The notes under the pieces: generated by a model
Told to the model about the DNA's origin: nothing
The model's input: the letters and a program-made list of their open reading frames with translations, nothing else
Database searches by the model: none
Translations under genes and position numbers: made by a program
NCBI GenBank assembly: GCA_021827485.1
Contig: JAKAVM010000018.1
Coordinates: forward strand, 1-57,880
Direction of reading: 5' to 3'
DNA length: 57,880 bases
DNA from: Actinomycetes bacterium
GTDB taxonomy: Bacteria > Actinomycetota > Acidimicrobiia > Acidimicrobiales > JAKAVM01
Part shown: positions 41,863-51,286 of the stretch, in pieces
Position numbering within the stretch: position 1 is the stretch's first letter
How the letters are laid out: every line of letters begins with the position of its first letter

Positions 41863-42960
41863 GTGAGTTCCCGGAAGCTTTCTGCAATCGTATTAGCGGC
41901 TGGCGAAGGTACCAGAATGCGCTCAGCCAGGCCAAAGCCGATCCACCTGCTTTGTGGACGGCCCATGGTCTTGCATGTATTAGACGCACTTGCAGAGTTG
42001 CAAGTCGACGAGGTCGTAGTGGTTGTTGGCCATGGAGCGGAGAAAGTCACCAAGACAATGGGCCAGGCAGTTCCATCGGGCCTCGATATTCACTATGTCG
42101 AGCAAGAAGTCCAACGAGGGACTGGAGATGCAGTTGCTGTTGGATTGACTGGCTTTACGGACCTTTACGATGGGGATCTTGACGACGACTACGATGTTGT
42201 TGTATTGCCGGGTGACGCACCTCTGCTTAGGCCTGCAACCCTTGCACAGTTGGTTCGTAATCATAGAGCGGCCGATGCCGCGGCCACGCTTCTCACAGCT
42301 GAGTTAGATGATCCTTGGGGGTACGGAAGGATAATAAGGGATAAAGATGGCCGCGTTGCAAACGTTGTGGAGGAATCTGATGCAACTCCGACTGAACAAG
42401 CGATTAGGGAAGTCAATACTTCAATATATTGCTTTCGGCGCTCCGTTCTAGCTCCAGCACTTCGGAGGTTGTCGCCTGATAACGCAAAAGGGGAGTACTA
42501 TCTCACCGACGTCATCTCAGTTCTGCACGACGCTGGCTATATGGTCATTACCATGCTGGCAGCAGATCCTACTGAGGCAGTTGGGGTAAACGATAGAGCC
42601 CAGCTTGCGGGAGTAGAGGCAGAGCTTAGGTGCCGAACAAACGAAAAATGGATGCGTAAGGGGATTACTATGGTTGACCCTGAGCAGACCTATATTGATG
42701 CTTCTGTTGTTTTGGCCCAAGACGTCACTCTGTTTCCAGGTACGATATTGCAGGGCAGCACAACAGTTGAAGCTGGAGCTCAAATTGGTCCGAACTGTCA
42801 GTTGATCGACACTAAAGTTGGAGCATTGGTCAAGATCTCATACACGGTTGCTACCCTGGCCGAAATTGGAGACGGATGCGAAGTTGGGCCGTTTGCAAGT
42901 CTGGGATCGGGATCTATTCTTGAGCCCAATACCCGAACCGGTCCATTTTATAGTAGCTAA
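41863..42960 (+). CDS. glmU: GlmU lacking the acetyltransferase active site
   Basis: A 365-residue protein starting at GTG 41863. The N-terminal uridylyltransferase domain is complete: AIVLAAGEGTRMRSARPKPI, VVLPGDAPLLRP, and EVNTSIYCFRR. It makes UDP-GlcNAc from GlcNAc-1-phosphate and UTP for peptidoglycan. The left-handed beta-helix begins (GITMVDPEQTYIDASVVLAQ) but stops at IGDGCEVGPFASLGSGSILE and then PNTRTGPFYSS. Full GlmU proteins run on for about 110 residues beyond this point, including the catalytic His and the Asn/Lys residues of the acetyltransferase. The stop is followed 17 bases later by prs, so no remnant is left. GlcN-1-phosphate acetylation would need another enzyme. Confidence 0.88.
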   Translation: MSSRKLSAIVLAAGEGTRMRSARPKPIHLLCGRPMVLHVLDALAELQVDEVVVVVGHGAEKVTKTMGQAVPSGLDIHYVEQEVQRGTGDAVAVGLTGFTDLYDGDLDDDYDVVVLPGDAPLLRPATLAQLVRNHRAADAAATLLTAELDDPWGYGRIIRDKDGRVANVVEESDATPTEQAIREVNTSIYCFRRSVLAPALRRLSPDNAKGEYYLTDVISVLHDAGYMVITMLAADPTEAVGVNDRAQLAGVEAELRCRTNEKWMRKGITMVDPEQTYIDASVVLAQDVTLFPGTILQGSTTVEAGAQIGPNCQLIDTKVGALVKISYTVATLAEIGDGCEVGPFASLGSGSILEPNTRTGPFYSS

Positions 42961-42977
42961 TAATCAATAAGGAACAA

Positions 42978-43961
42978 ATGGCAATTGAATTAGTAACCAA
43001 GAAAAGAATTGAAATCTATTCCGGAAGATCTCATCCAGAGTTGGCAGAGGAGATTGCCAGTTATATAGGAGTGCGACTAGGCAATCCAAATCTGCGTGAA
43101 TTCGCCAATGGAGAGATTCATTGTAAGTTCGGTGAGTCTGTGCGGGGGAAGGACGTTTTTATAATCCAGACACACTCTGCGCCCGTGAACGATTCGCTAA
43201 TGGAGCAGCTCATTATGATCGATACCGCCAAAAGGGCATCAGCTAAGCGGATAACCGCGGTTTGCCCATCATATGGTTATGCAAGGCAAGATAGAAAAGC
43301 ATCCGGGCGCGAGCCAATAACAGCGAAACTTGTGTCAAGCTTATTTAAGGCAGCGGGTGCCGATAGGCTTCTTAGTGTTGACTTGCACTCTGGCCAGATC
43401 CAAGGGTTTTTTGAGGGGCCAGTAGATCATCTTACTTCAATGCCAGTCTTGGTGAACTATCTTCGCCAGTCAGCAAGCGGTCGAGACATTGTTGTAGTCG
43501 CACCAGACGCTGGTCGAGTCAAGGTGGCTGAAAGATTTGGCCAGCATCTCGAATGTGATATTGCGTTAGTTCACAAGAGGCGTCCAACCGGGACGATGAA
43601 CCAAGTGGAAGCCAGAGATGTCGTTGGGCAGATAGAGGGTCGTCTATGTGTAATTGTCGACGATATGATAGATACCGCTGGAACGGTGTGCGCAGCCTCA
43701 GAACTGTTGATTGAACATGGCGCAGTTGAAGTTTGGGCTATGGCTACTCACGGGGTCTTGTCGGATCCGGCAGTTGATCGGCTCAAAAATGCTCCGATCT
43801 CGCGGGTAGTAGTCACCAATACTTTGCCAATGAACTCAGAGAAGAAGATGGACAAGCTAGAAGTGCTCTCGGTCGCAAAAGTAATTGCCGATGCGATTGA
43901 AGCAATATTTGCAGACACCTCGGTGTCGGAGATTTTTGGAGGAGACAATCTCTCTTCTTAG
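42978..43961 (+). CDS. prs: Ribose-phosphate pyrophosphokinase
   Basis: PRPP synthetase, 327 residues, joining ribose-5-phosphate and ATP for purine, pyrimidine, His and Trp synthesis and, in actinobacteria, decaprenyl-phosphoribose for the wall. Visible are EFANGEIHCKFGESVRGKDV, PSYGYARQDRKASGREPITA, the metal-binding VDLHSGQIQGFF, the flexible-loop HKRRPTGTMN, and the PRPP-binding VIVDDMIDTAGTV. It lies 17 bases after glmU, a classical pair. The ATG at 42978 has AAGGAA upstream. Confidence 0.95.
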   Translation: MAIELVTKKRIEIYSGRSHPELAEEIASYIGVRLGNPNLREFANGEIHCKFGESVRGKDVFIIQTHSAPVNDSLMEQLIMIDTAKRASAKRITAVCPSYGYARQDRKASGREPITAKLVSSLFKAAGADRLLSVDLHSGQIQGFFEGPVDHLTSMPVLVNYLRQSASGRDIVVVAPDAGRVKVAERFGQHLECDIALVHKRRPTGTMNQVEARDVVGQIEGRLCVIVDDMIDTAGTVCAASELLIEHGAVEVWAMATHGVLSDPAVDRLKNAPISRVVVTNTLPMNSEKKMDKLEVLSVAKVIADAIEAIFADTSVSEIFGGDNLSS

Positions 43962-43971
43962 CAGGACTTAG

Positions 43972-45117
43972 TTGAGTAGTTCTGCGCGATCTAGACTCTC
44001 GTTGCTCTGCTTAGGAGCCATTGCCTTTGTAGCCCTGGGCTGCACGTCGACAAAGATGCATAACCAGCACGTATCCGCGACTGCTTTGTATGAAAATTCG
44101 GTCAACTCTCAGCGTGCGAAGCTTCTTTACTTGACAAGCAGCATTGGAACGTTCGCGGTTAGTTTGAGCAGCGGCAAACGAGTCAGTGTCCTTCCAGCGC
44201 AAATGCTGGCCTATATCGCACCACGAGGGGATATAGGGTATTCGGCGGGGTATACAAAATGGGGCTATATGTTCCTCGATCAACAGGTGTTCGAGTTCCG
44301 TACGCCTCCATTATCGCTCAACTTCAACTGGACTAAGACTCAGGTTGATAAAGGATGCGCGCAAGGCCTGGTCTACTCTCCGATGGGCTCCAACGCATAT
44401 GTACTAATCGCTCCGTGTCCAGGTGGACCGTCGCAAGTTATGCAGGTACCTACGCCACGGATCGATGTGATCTCGATGAAAAACAATAAATTAACGAAGT
44501 CTTTCCGCTCTCCAGTGTCCAGTTTGGTTGATTCATTCATATCGCCAGATGGAAGAGTGATCTGGGCCAATGGGGTTGCTATGAGGACGCAGAGCGGCGC
44601 TGTTGAAGGTCGTGTGAAGTGTCCAGGCTGGCCTAATGCAAAAAGTGAGATAGGAGTTTCTCCAACCGGGGCGAAGCTGTTCGTACTTTGCCCTTCCGGC
44701 TGGAATGGTGCGGTTGTGGCTATTTTCCAAACAAAAGGTTTTGCCTTTGATCGGGAACTGGTCATTCCGACGACGTTCTCTGCCAAGATTGGATATTTGA
44801 TTAACCGCGGTCAGGATATTGCACTTGTTGGGTACAATAAATCGCAAGGAGATCTGGCAATGCTCATAATCTCGGCAACTGATGGAAAGCTAGAGTCTTC
44901 GACTATCATCAATCCAGGGGAAGGCCAAATCACATCATGCCAAGAATCATGGGGTGCTGAGATTGCCGTTATAACCAACAATCTCCCGACAGACCAGTTC
45001 CAACACGTTGGTCCGGTTAGTATTTCGGTAATTAACGGGACTTCTCCAACAAACCCCACGATTGATCGAGTGCCAGTTACCACGAAAATCTTAGTTTCGG
45101 AGTGCTCACTTTCCTAA
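43972..45117 (+). CDS. Lipoprotein, possibly propeller-fold
   Basis: A 381-residue exported protein with a lipobox (FVALGC near residue 24). The start TTG 43972 lies 10 bases after prs. The mature part shows repeating segments of the kind found in WD40/YVTN-like propellers: LLYLTSSIGTFAVSLSSGKR, VISMKNNKLTKSFRSPVSSL, FISPDGRVIWANGVAMRTQS, and GVSPTGAKLFVLCPSGWNGA. Four or more Cys are present. No precise family or ligand could be named. Position in the glmU-prs-L25 cluster suggests co-transcription with prs, but the function need not be related. Confidence 0.65.
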   Translation: MSSSARSRLSLLCLGAIAFVALGCTSTKMHNQHVSATALYENSVNSQRAKLLYLTSSIGTFAVSLSSGKRVSVLPAQMLAYIAPRGDIGYSAGYTKWGYMFLDQQVFEFRTPPLSLNFNWTKTQVDKGCAQGLVYSPMGSNAYVLIAPCPGGPSQVMQVPTPRIDVISMKNNKLTKSFRSPVSSLVDSFISPDGRVIWANGVAMRTQSGAVEGRVKCPGWPNAKSEIGVSPTGAKLFVLCPSGWNGAVVAIFQTKGFAFDRELVIPTTFSAKIGYLINRGQDIALVGYNKSQGDLAMLIISATDGKLESSTIINPGEGQITSCQESWGAEIAVITNNLPTDQFQHVGPVSISVINGTSPTNPTIDRVPVTTKILVSECSLS

Positions 45118-45220
45118 GGTGAAATCGTTGGCGTAAGCGGTTCAAGTTTTCCGATCAAGGAACCTAATTGCACCGGGTAGGTGTCCGTTAGAGGACTTTT
45201 CCCTAGAAGATGAGGTCTTT

Positions 45221-45250
45221 TTGAGAAATATGGGGAGGATGGCCTAAGAT
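45221..45250 (+). promoter_or_regulatory. Candidate promoter of the L25 gene
   Basis: TTGAGA (45221-45226), an 18-base spacer and TAAGAT (45245-45250) lie just ahead of the ATG at 45260. The predicted start of transcription is only a few bases from the ATG, so the mRNA would be leaderless or nearly so. The purine-rich GGGGAGGA in the spacer would not be transcribed. Confidence 0.5.
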
Positions 45251-45259
45251 TGTAAGTCC

Positions 45260-45892
45260 ATGCCAGACATTAAGATTAAAGCTCAAGCGCGCGACGATAC
45301 AGGATCTGCCAATGCCCGAAGGCTTAGGCGGGAAGGCAAGATACCTGGTGTGATTTATGGAGGTGGTGTCACCCCGATACCGGTTGCAATTGAGTCACGT
45401 ATGTTGCGAAGCGCACTTACTTCTGAGGTTGGGCTGAATGCACTCTTGGATATCGAAATTGGATCAGAAAGCCACCTTGTAGTTACGAGAGAACTTCAAC
45501 GCCACGCCGTTAGAGGTTCTGTATCGCATATAGATTTTCAGATTGTCCGTAGAGATCAAGTAATTTCTGCTGACGTTCCAATTATCCTCGTTGGCGAATC
45601 TAGTGCAATACACATGGGGGGCGGACGAGTTGAGCAGCAGTTGTTTTCTATCAGCATAAGAGCTATTCCATCTGCTATACCAAGTAGCGTTTCGGTTGAT
45701 GTATCGCAGTTACAAATTGGTGGTGGCCTCAAGGTTTCCGACATAGCGTTCCCCGACGGTGTAACTTCTGATACCGACCTGGAGATTGCCGTCGCACTTG
45801 GCATTGCCGCCAAGGGAACTAGCGGTGAAGTAGGCGAAGCAGCACCTGAGGGCCAGCCAGGCGAGTCTTCGGGAGAAGCCTCACCAGAGTAA
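45260..45892 (+). CDS. rplY: 50S ribosomal protein L25 (Ctc/TL5 form)
   Basis: Binds 5S rRNA on the large subunit. At 210 residues it is the long Ctc/TL5 form: an N-terminal L25 domain (GSANARRLRREGKIPGVIYG, then RELQRHAVRGSVSHIDFQIV) plus the C-terminal beta-rich domain (DVPIILVGESSAIHMGGGRV, VSVDVSQLQIGGGLKVSDIA). A Glu/Gly/Ser-rich acidic tail (GEAAPEGQPGESSGEASPE) ends the protein, as in many actinobacteria. It is followed by pth after 34 bases, the usual order in this phylum. Confidence 0.94.
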   Translation: MPDIKIKAQARDDTGSANARRLRREGKIPGVIYGGGVTPIPVAIESRMLRSALTSEVGLNALLDIEIGSESHLVVTRELQRHAVRGSVSHIDFQIVRRDQVISADVPIILVGESSAIHMGGGRVEQQLFSISIRAIPSAIPSSVSVDVSQLQIGGGLKVSDIAFPDGVTSDTDLEIAVALGIAAKGTSGEVGEAAPEGQPGESSGEASPE

Positions 45893-45926
45893 TTCAATCT
45901 GATAGCGTCCAATAATTACAAAGCTG

Positions 45927-46499
45927 ATGGACGACACTTTCTTGGTTGTGGGATTAGGTAATCCTGGAGAAACTTATCTCTTCACAAGACATAATGTAGG
46001 GATGGCTTCGGTCGAACTATTTGCACAGACTTTCAACGTTACTCTCAAATCAGATCGAATGAGTAAGTCAAGTATTGGGCGATTCAAGATTGACGGGAAA
46101 TCGATCATAGCCGCACTTCCTCTTACTTTTATGAATGACTCCGGGCTCGCAGTGAAGAAACTGGTCAAGCAGTCTGGTATTGAGTCGCTAGGTAACCTCA
46201 TAGTTGTACATGACGAGATGGATTTAGCTCCGGGTAGGATAAAGATCAAACGAGGTGGCGGGACTGCCGGTCACAATGGTCTTGAATCAATTTGCGATCA
46301 CCTTGGTTCAAATGATTTTGTGAGGATCAGGATTGGTATAGGTAAGCCCCCATCTGCCGATCAAGGCGCTAACTATGTATTGCGAAGACTTAAAGGGAGC
46401 GATAAGACTTTACTTATCGAGTCACAACTAGAGGCCGTGAAGGTTATAGAGTCCATTATACGTTCAGGGTTTGAATCAACTCTCGATCAGGTAAGGTAG
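45927..46499 (+). CDS. pth: Peptidyl-tRNA hydrolase
   Basis: Releases tRNA from prematurely dropped peptidyl-tRNA. The 190-residue protein shows the signature VVGLGNPGETYLFTRHNVGM with the catalytic His, LPLTFMNDSGLAVKKLV with the conserved Asn, VVHDEMDLAPGRIKIKRGGG with the catalytic Asp, and AGHNGLESICDHLGSNDFVR followed by IRIGIGKP. Length is normal. It lies between the L25 gene and mfd, with a gap of five bases to mfd, so these genes are probably one transcript. Confidence 0.95.
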   Translation: MDDTFLVVGLGNPGETYLFTRHNVGMASVELFAQTFNVTLKSDRMSKSSIGRFKIDGKSIIAALPLTFMNDSGLAVKKLVKQSGIESLGNLIVVHDEMDLAPGRIKIKRGGGTAGHNGLESICDHLGSNDFVRIRIGIGKPPSADQGANYVLRRLKGSDKTLLIESQLEAVKVIESIIRSGFESTLDQVR

Positions 46500-46504
46500 C
46501 GAGT

Positions 46505-49500
46505 TTGGAACTACACCTTTCGCAACTGGCTGAGCGGGTCCGGCGCGCAGAGCTGGCTGACTTTTTTGAATCTTCAAGTCTAGCTCCGATCAGTCTTGCT
46601 CCATCGATACAGCCCCTCATGATTCAGGCGCTTGCTCTAAGCAAGGCCAAATCAACAATACTCATTGGCGTTCCAACTTCGGCTGATGCAGAGCGGTTGA
46701 CTTTAGGGTTGAGAGCTTTTGCGGCAACAAGAAAAGTTTTACACTTTCCGGCATTTGAGACCCTACCATTTGAACGAGTTAGCCCGTCGATTGAAATCAT
46801 GGGACGAAGACAAGAAGTAATCTGGTCAATAACCCAAGATGATTCACCTTTGATCGTAGTGGCATCGGCTCGTGCAATGACCCAGCAACTAATTCCTCCC
46901 GACTCTACCACTAGCCCAATTAACCTAAACATCGGAGCCAACTCTCAATTTTCGGATCCTAGAGACTTAGTTGAGGCTCTAGTTTCTCTTGGATATCGAA
47001 GAGAGTACCAAGTCGAGCACCGCGGTGAAGTTGCCATACGAGGTGGGATTGTGGATGTCTTTCCTTGCCTTGGAAGCTGGCCTGTCCGGATTGACTTCTA
47101 CGGGGACGAAATAGATCGTATTACAAACTTTAGCGCCAATGATCAGAGATCGATCCACAACCTATTGAATTTACGAATCTATTCGGCCCGCGAACTAATA
47201 CCTACAGAACGAATCAAAAAGCGAGCCGAACAACTTATTGATACTCAAACTTGGGGTGCCAAGAGATGGGAGATGATTTCTGAGGGGATTCTTTTTGATG
47301 GGATGGAATCTTGGTTGCCCTGGCTGGTAGAAACACCTACTCTAATCAGTGATCTAATTGGCAATGACTCGCATGTAGTTTTGATTGATTCAGATCGCAT
47401 GCGGGCTCGTGCTAATGATCTTGTTGAGGAAGAGTCACAGTTAGCTAGCGCTTTGGCTCCGACTTGGGGTCTAGATGACTTGGGTCCACAATTTCCATCG
47501 TTGCATGTCCCTTTCGATGAGATGTTGACCAATCAGCATAATCCGTTGACTTTAGTTTCATCGATTGCCAGGCCAGGGGAGACTAGCTTGATCGAGGTCC
47601 GCGCTTGGAACTACGTAGCCATGGGAGATGCCCAAGAAGTTGCCAATAAGCTTCAAGAATTGCTTTCCCAAGGTTACCAAGTGATTATCTGTTGTGCTGG
47701 CGAAGGCTCACTGTTGCGCATCTATGAGCAACTTAGAGACTGTGGATTGAGCCTTGAATTGATTGAGTCAAGTTCGGAACAAGGTGCACTTGACCAACTC
47801 CTTAGCCTGACTTCTCCAAGAATTGTAATTGTAGAAAGACCAATTGATGAAGGTTTTATTCTCCCCCAGCTTTCCATAGCAGTAATCTCTGAATACGATA
47901 TTACTGGCCGTCATCGTACGCATAGATCGGCAGCGAAAGATAAGCGTAAGACCCCTCGCGCAATTGCCCCTGGGGCTTCAGAAGGATTTTTCACTGATCT
48001 GGCTCCTGGAGACTACGTAGTCCACTATCAGCATGGAGTTGGCAAGTATGTAGGGATGGTCCGAAGAGCTCTAGGCGGGGCAGAACGCGATTATTTGCTA
48101 ATTGAGTACAAGGGAAACGACAAGCTGTACATTCCTTCTGACCAACTTGATTTGTTGACTCGCTATGGAGGCGGAGAGACTCCAACACTTCATAAACTTG
48201 GCGGTTCGGATTTTCAAAGGACCCAGGCGCGCGTTCGCAAGGAGATAGAGAAAGTAGCCCAAGAGCTTATAATTCTTTATTCAAAAAGGCTTGCGGCTAG
48301 TGGGATTAGCTTTTCCGTCGACACCCCTTGGCAGCAAGAGCTAGAAGATTCCTTTGAGTTTTCTGAGACACCAGACCAGCTCAAAGCTATCAAAGACGTA
48401 AAGGCCGATATGGAAGCTCCATCACCGATGGATAGGATTATTTGTGGCGATGTTGGCTTTGGCAAGACTGAGATTGCTGTCAGGGCGGCGTTCAAGGCAG
48501 TCCAAGATGGAAAGCAAGTTGCGGTACTAGTTCCTACAACTTTGTTAGCTCAACAGCACTACGAGACTTTTTCTCAACGTATGATTCAGTTCCCGGTCAA
48601 AATCGAAGTCCTTTCTAGATTTCTAACCACCCAGCAATCAAGGAAAGTTGTTGCTTCTATCTCCCAAGGAGATGTTGACGTAATCATTGGAACCCACAGA
48701 CTCTTATCGGATGACGTAAAGTTCAAAAATCTTGGACTTCTAGTGGTAGATGAAGAGCAACGTTTTGGCGTCAACCATAAGGAAGCAATCAAAAAGCTCT
48801 CTACTTCAATAGATGTTCTAACTCTGACTGCCTCTCCAATACCTAGAACATTGGAAATGGGTTTGACTGGCATTCGGGACATCACCATGCTTTCGACGCC
48901 CCCACTCGCGCGCCAGCCGATACTAACTTACGTCGGGCCATATGAAGAGAGCGCTGTAATTGAAGCAATCCGACGCGAGCTTCTCAGAGAAGGTCAAGTT
49001 TTTTATGTGCATAATCGGATTAGAGACATTCAACAGTGTGCGAACAGATTGCGTGAGCTGGTACCGGATGCACGTATAGCCGTAGCCCATGGCCAGATGG
49101 ATGAAGGTAGATTGGAGCGTATTGTAGTGGATTTTGCCGATGGAAAATTCGACGTACTTTGTTGCACTACCATCATAGAATCCGGAATCGATATGCCCAC
49201 TGTCAACACTCTGGTAGTCGATAGGGCAGATATGCTTGGTCTTGGCCAACTCCATCAGCTACGAGGGCGTGTTGGAAGATCTGGACAAAGAGCATATGCA
49301 TACCTGCTATATCCGCCCGATGTTTCTCTTAGTGAACAGGCTTATGAGCGGCTTAGGACAATTGGTGAAAATGTGGAACTTGGATCAGGTCTAAAAATCG
49401 CTATGAGGGACTTAGAAATAAGGGGAGCGGGCAACCTTCTTGGCCGCAACCAGTCGGGTCATATTGCCGCGGTGGGATATGATATGTATGTTTCAATGGT

Positions 49501-50068
49501 CAGCCAAGCCCTCGAAGAGCTCAAAGGTGAAGTTACAACCAAACCTGCTGAAGTTAAACTCGAGCTGCCCGTTGATGCATTTATACCAAATGATTATATA
49601 TCGCGCGATGATTTACGGGTCGAAGCATATCGAAACCTAGCTTCAATAACTTCTTATGATGCTCTCAGTGACATTGAAAATGAGTGGAGGGATCGCTATG
49701 GAGAGATCCCGATCCAAGCACGATCATTACTGGGGGTTGCGAAGTTACGAGTCTTGTGTCTAGGAGTCGCAATCCAAGAGATTATCGTGACGCCTGGCCG
49801 CCCGGGTGGACCAAACGGTGGGAAGACCGTCGCCAAAATTATGCCTATTTCCCTCAAGTCCAGCGCACAAGTAAGGCTCCGAAGGCTTTTCCCAGATTCA
49901 GTGTATAAGCAATCTATTCAGTCTGGAGCGGATTCATTTTTAGCTGAAGAAAGCTCAAATCGAGGAGTCTTGACCCTAATAGTACCAAAGTCGAATAAGC
50001 CGATTGCAGGATTTCTGTTTGATACAATCAATGAACTTCTCGACCTTGGCGAGGGTAATCTATCCTGA
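46505..50068 (+). CDS. mfd: Transcription-repair coupling factor
   Basis: An 1,187-residue DNA translocase that removes RNA polymerase stalled at lesions and recruits UvrA. The UvrB-like N-terminal module is seen in VLHFPAFETLPFERVSPSIE and RGEVAIRGGIVDVFPCLGSW. The polymerase-interacting Tudor-like domain is GDYVVHYQHGVGKYVGM. The RecG-like motor has Walker A GDVGFGKTEIAVRAA, the DEEQ box VVDEEQRFGVNHKEA, LTLTASPIPRTLEMGLTGIR, and QLRGRVGRSGQRAYAYLLYP. The TRG motif follows, then the C-terminal UvrA-masking domain. Full length. The start is TTG 46505, five bases after the pth stop. Confidence 0.96.
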   Translation: MELHLSQLAERVRRAELADFFESSSLAPISLAPSIQPLMIQALALSKAKSTILIGVPTSADAERLTLGLRAFAATRKVLHFPAFETLPFERVSPSIEIMGRRQEVIWSITQDDSPLIVVASARAMTQQLIPPDSTTSPINLNIGANSQFSDPRDLVEALVSLGYRREYQVEHRGEVAIRGGIVDVFPCLGSWPVRIDFYGDEIDRITNFSANDQRSIHNLLNLRIYSARELIPTERIKKRAEQLIDTQTWGAKRWEMISEGILFDGMESWLPWLVETPTLISDLIGNDSHVVLIDSDRMRARANDLVEEESQLASALAPTWGLDDLGPQFPSLHVPFDEMLTNQHNPLTLVSSIARPGETSLIEVRAWNYVAMGDAQEVANKLQELLSQGYQVIICCAGEGSLLRIYEQLRDCGLSLELIESSSEQGALDQLLSLTSPRIVIVERPIDEGFILPQLSIAVISEYDITGRHRTHRSAAKDKRKTPRAIAPGASEGFFTDLAPGDYVVHYQHGVGKYVGMVRRALGGAERDYLLIEYKGNDKLYIPSDQLDLLTRYGGGETPTLHKLGGSDFQRTQARVRKEIEKVAQELIILYSKRLAASGISFSVDTPWQQELEDSFEFSETPDQLKAIKDVKADMEAPSPMDRIICGDVGFGKTEIAVRAAFKAVQDGKQVAVLVPTTLLAQQHYETFSQRMIQFPVKIEVLSRFLTTQQSRKVVASISQGDVDVIIGTHRLLSDDVKFKNLGLLVVDEEQRFGVNHKEAIKKLSTSIDVLTLTASPIPRTLEMGLTGIRDITMLSTPPLARQPILTYVGPYEESAVIEAIRRELLREGQVFYVHNRIRDIQQCANRLRELVPDARIAVAHGQMDEGRLERIVVDFADGKFDVLCCTTIIESGIDMPTVNTLVVDRADMLGLGQLHQLRGRVGRSGQRAYAYLLYPPDVSLSEQAYERLRTIGENVELGSGLKIAMRDLEIRGAGNLLGRNQSGHIAAVGYDMYVSMVSQALEELKGEVTTKPAEVKLELPVDAFIPNDYISRDDLRVEAYRNLASITSYDALSDIENEWRDRYGEIPIQARSLLGVAKLRVLCLGVAIQEIIVTPGRPGGPNGGKTVAKIMPISLKSSAQVRLRRLFPDSVYKQSIQSGADSFLAEESSNRGVLTLIVPKSNKPIAGFLFDTINELLDLGEGNLS

Positions 50069-50177
50069 TCAGCCAGTATGATTGCCTGGATGGTGACCAG
50101 CTACTCGCTAGGTTAGCCCAGCCGATTTGATTCTGACTGGTTGACCCGCGGCCAGACCAGCTAGCATACACTTTGTC

Positions 50178-51242
50178 GTGCGAAAGTTTCTGATCATGTC
50201 CTTTATGTTAGCCACTGGTTGTGTACTCGCGTCATGTTCAACTACCAACTATGCCGTTAGGGTTGGCAATGCTGAGTATTCTCAAACGCAATTAGTGAGC
50301 CAGATCAACGCTTTCTATGCCTCTCCAAGTATTTCGGGCAATCTAACAAGTGGTGTAAACGGAACCCCGGGTACCAAGCCCACTCAGGTCTCCGCGGGAG
50401 TCGCCAATAGCGACATCTCTTTCCTGGTTGTGGAGCAATTGCTAAAAGCCTATCATGCGAAGGTAAATTCCTTTGAAAGGACTATCGCACAAAATGAGAT
50501 TGATTCTTCTCTAACTTCAACTGGTCAAGCTGCGCGTGTTGATCCTATTTTCAAAAAGTTCTTGATTGATGAATCCGCTGCATCGATTGCATTAGGTGCA
50601 AGCGAAGGCAGAGTATCTCTGAATGCCAAGATTGTTGAAAAGTATTACTATTCGCATCCCGATTTATTTAAGCAAGTTTGTTTACAGGATGCGCTATTTC
50701 AAACTCAGAGCCAAGCTCAAAATGCTGTTAACGCAATAAAGACGGGTAGTTCATTCGGATCAGCTATAGCAGGTTCTAGTCAGTCAAGTGCCACTAATCC
50801 CTCTCCTACTTGTGGAAGCTATGCTGCGTTATCGCCGAATATAGTCTCAGCCATTAGCACCTTGCAGCCGGGTCAAGTTTCGCCACCTCAACCAGTTTCC
50901 GGACCGCCATCAACCGGTTCACCTGTAACAACTGGTTATGTAATTTATTATGAAGTTTCGATCGCCCCGCCTGCAAAGTATGGCCCAACAGATATTCCAA
51001 TCGCTTCAACCACTATGTTAGAGAACTCTTCAAGGGTACCTATAACTAATTTGATAGACAATGCAGTGAAGTCATACGTTTTGAAGGCAGCCATATCTGT
51101 GAATCCAGCTGATGGGATATTAAAGATAGGTAAGCTATATCCGTTAGGTTATACCGTTACCGCACCGCAAGGACCAGCGGCTAATTTGTTACCAACTACT
51201 ACTACAACGTTAGCAGCTCCTAGTACAACTCCTCTAGGTTGA
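50178..51242 (+). CDS. SurA/PpiC-like foldase lipoprotein
   Basis: A 354-residue lipoprotein (lipobox VLASC) with the layout of SurA-like foldases. An N-terminal helical chaperone domain (YAVRVGNAEYSQTQLVSQIN, FLVVEQLLKAYHAKVNSFER) is followed by YYYSHPDLFKQVCLQDALFQ and a degenerate parvulin-like segment (LQPGQVSPPQPVSGPPST). The parvulin active-site residues are not convincingly present, so it may be a chaperone without isomerase activity. A Pro/Thr-rich tail ends it. Start GTG 50178. In actinobacteria a SurA-like gene between mfd and mazG is common. Confidence 0.82.
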   Translation: MRKFLIMSFMLATGCVLASCSTTNYAVRVGNAEYSQTQLVSQINAFYASPSISGNLTSGVNGTPGTKPTQVSAGVANSDISFLVVEQLLKAYHAKVNSFERTIAQNEIDSSLTSTGQAARVDPIFKKFLIDESAASIALGASEGRVSLNAKIVEKYYYSHPDLFKQVCLQDALFQTQSQAQNAVNAIKTGSSFGSAIAGSSQSSATNPSPTCGSYAALSPNIVSAISTLQPGQVSPPQPVSGPPSTGSPVTTGYVIYYEVSIAPPAKYGPTDIPIASTTMLENSSRVPITNLIDNAVKSYVLKAAISVNPADGILKIGKLYPLGYTVTAPQGPAANLLPTTTTTLAAPSTTPLG

Positions 51243-51266
51243 AGCCCTCGTCGTTGACGTTGTAGC

Positions 51267-51285
51267 CAAAAAGCGGGGCTTTTTG
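51267..51285 (+). terminator. Terminator-like hairpin abutting the mazG start
   Basis: CAAAAAGC-GGG-GCTTTTTG forms an 8-bp stem with a 3-base loop, ending one base before the mazG ATG. The 3' T-run makes it look like an intrinsic terminator of the foldase gene. It occupies the place of a ribosome binding site for mazG. Confidence 0.5.
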
Positions 51286-51286
51286 A

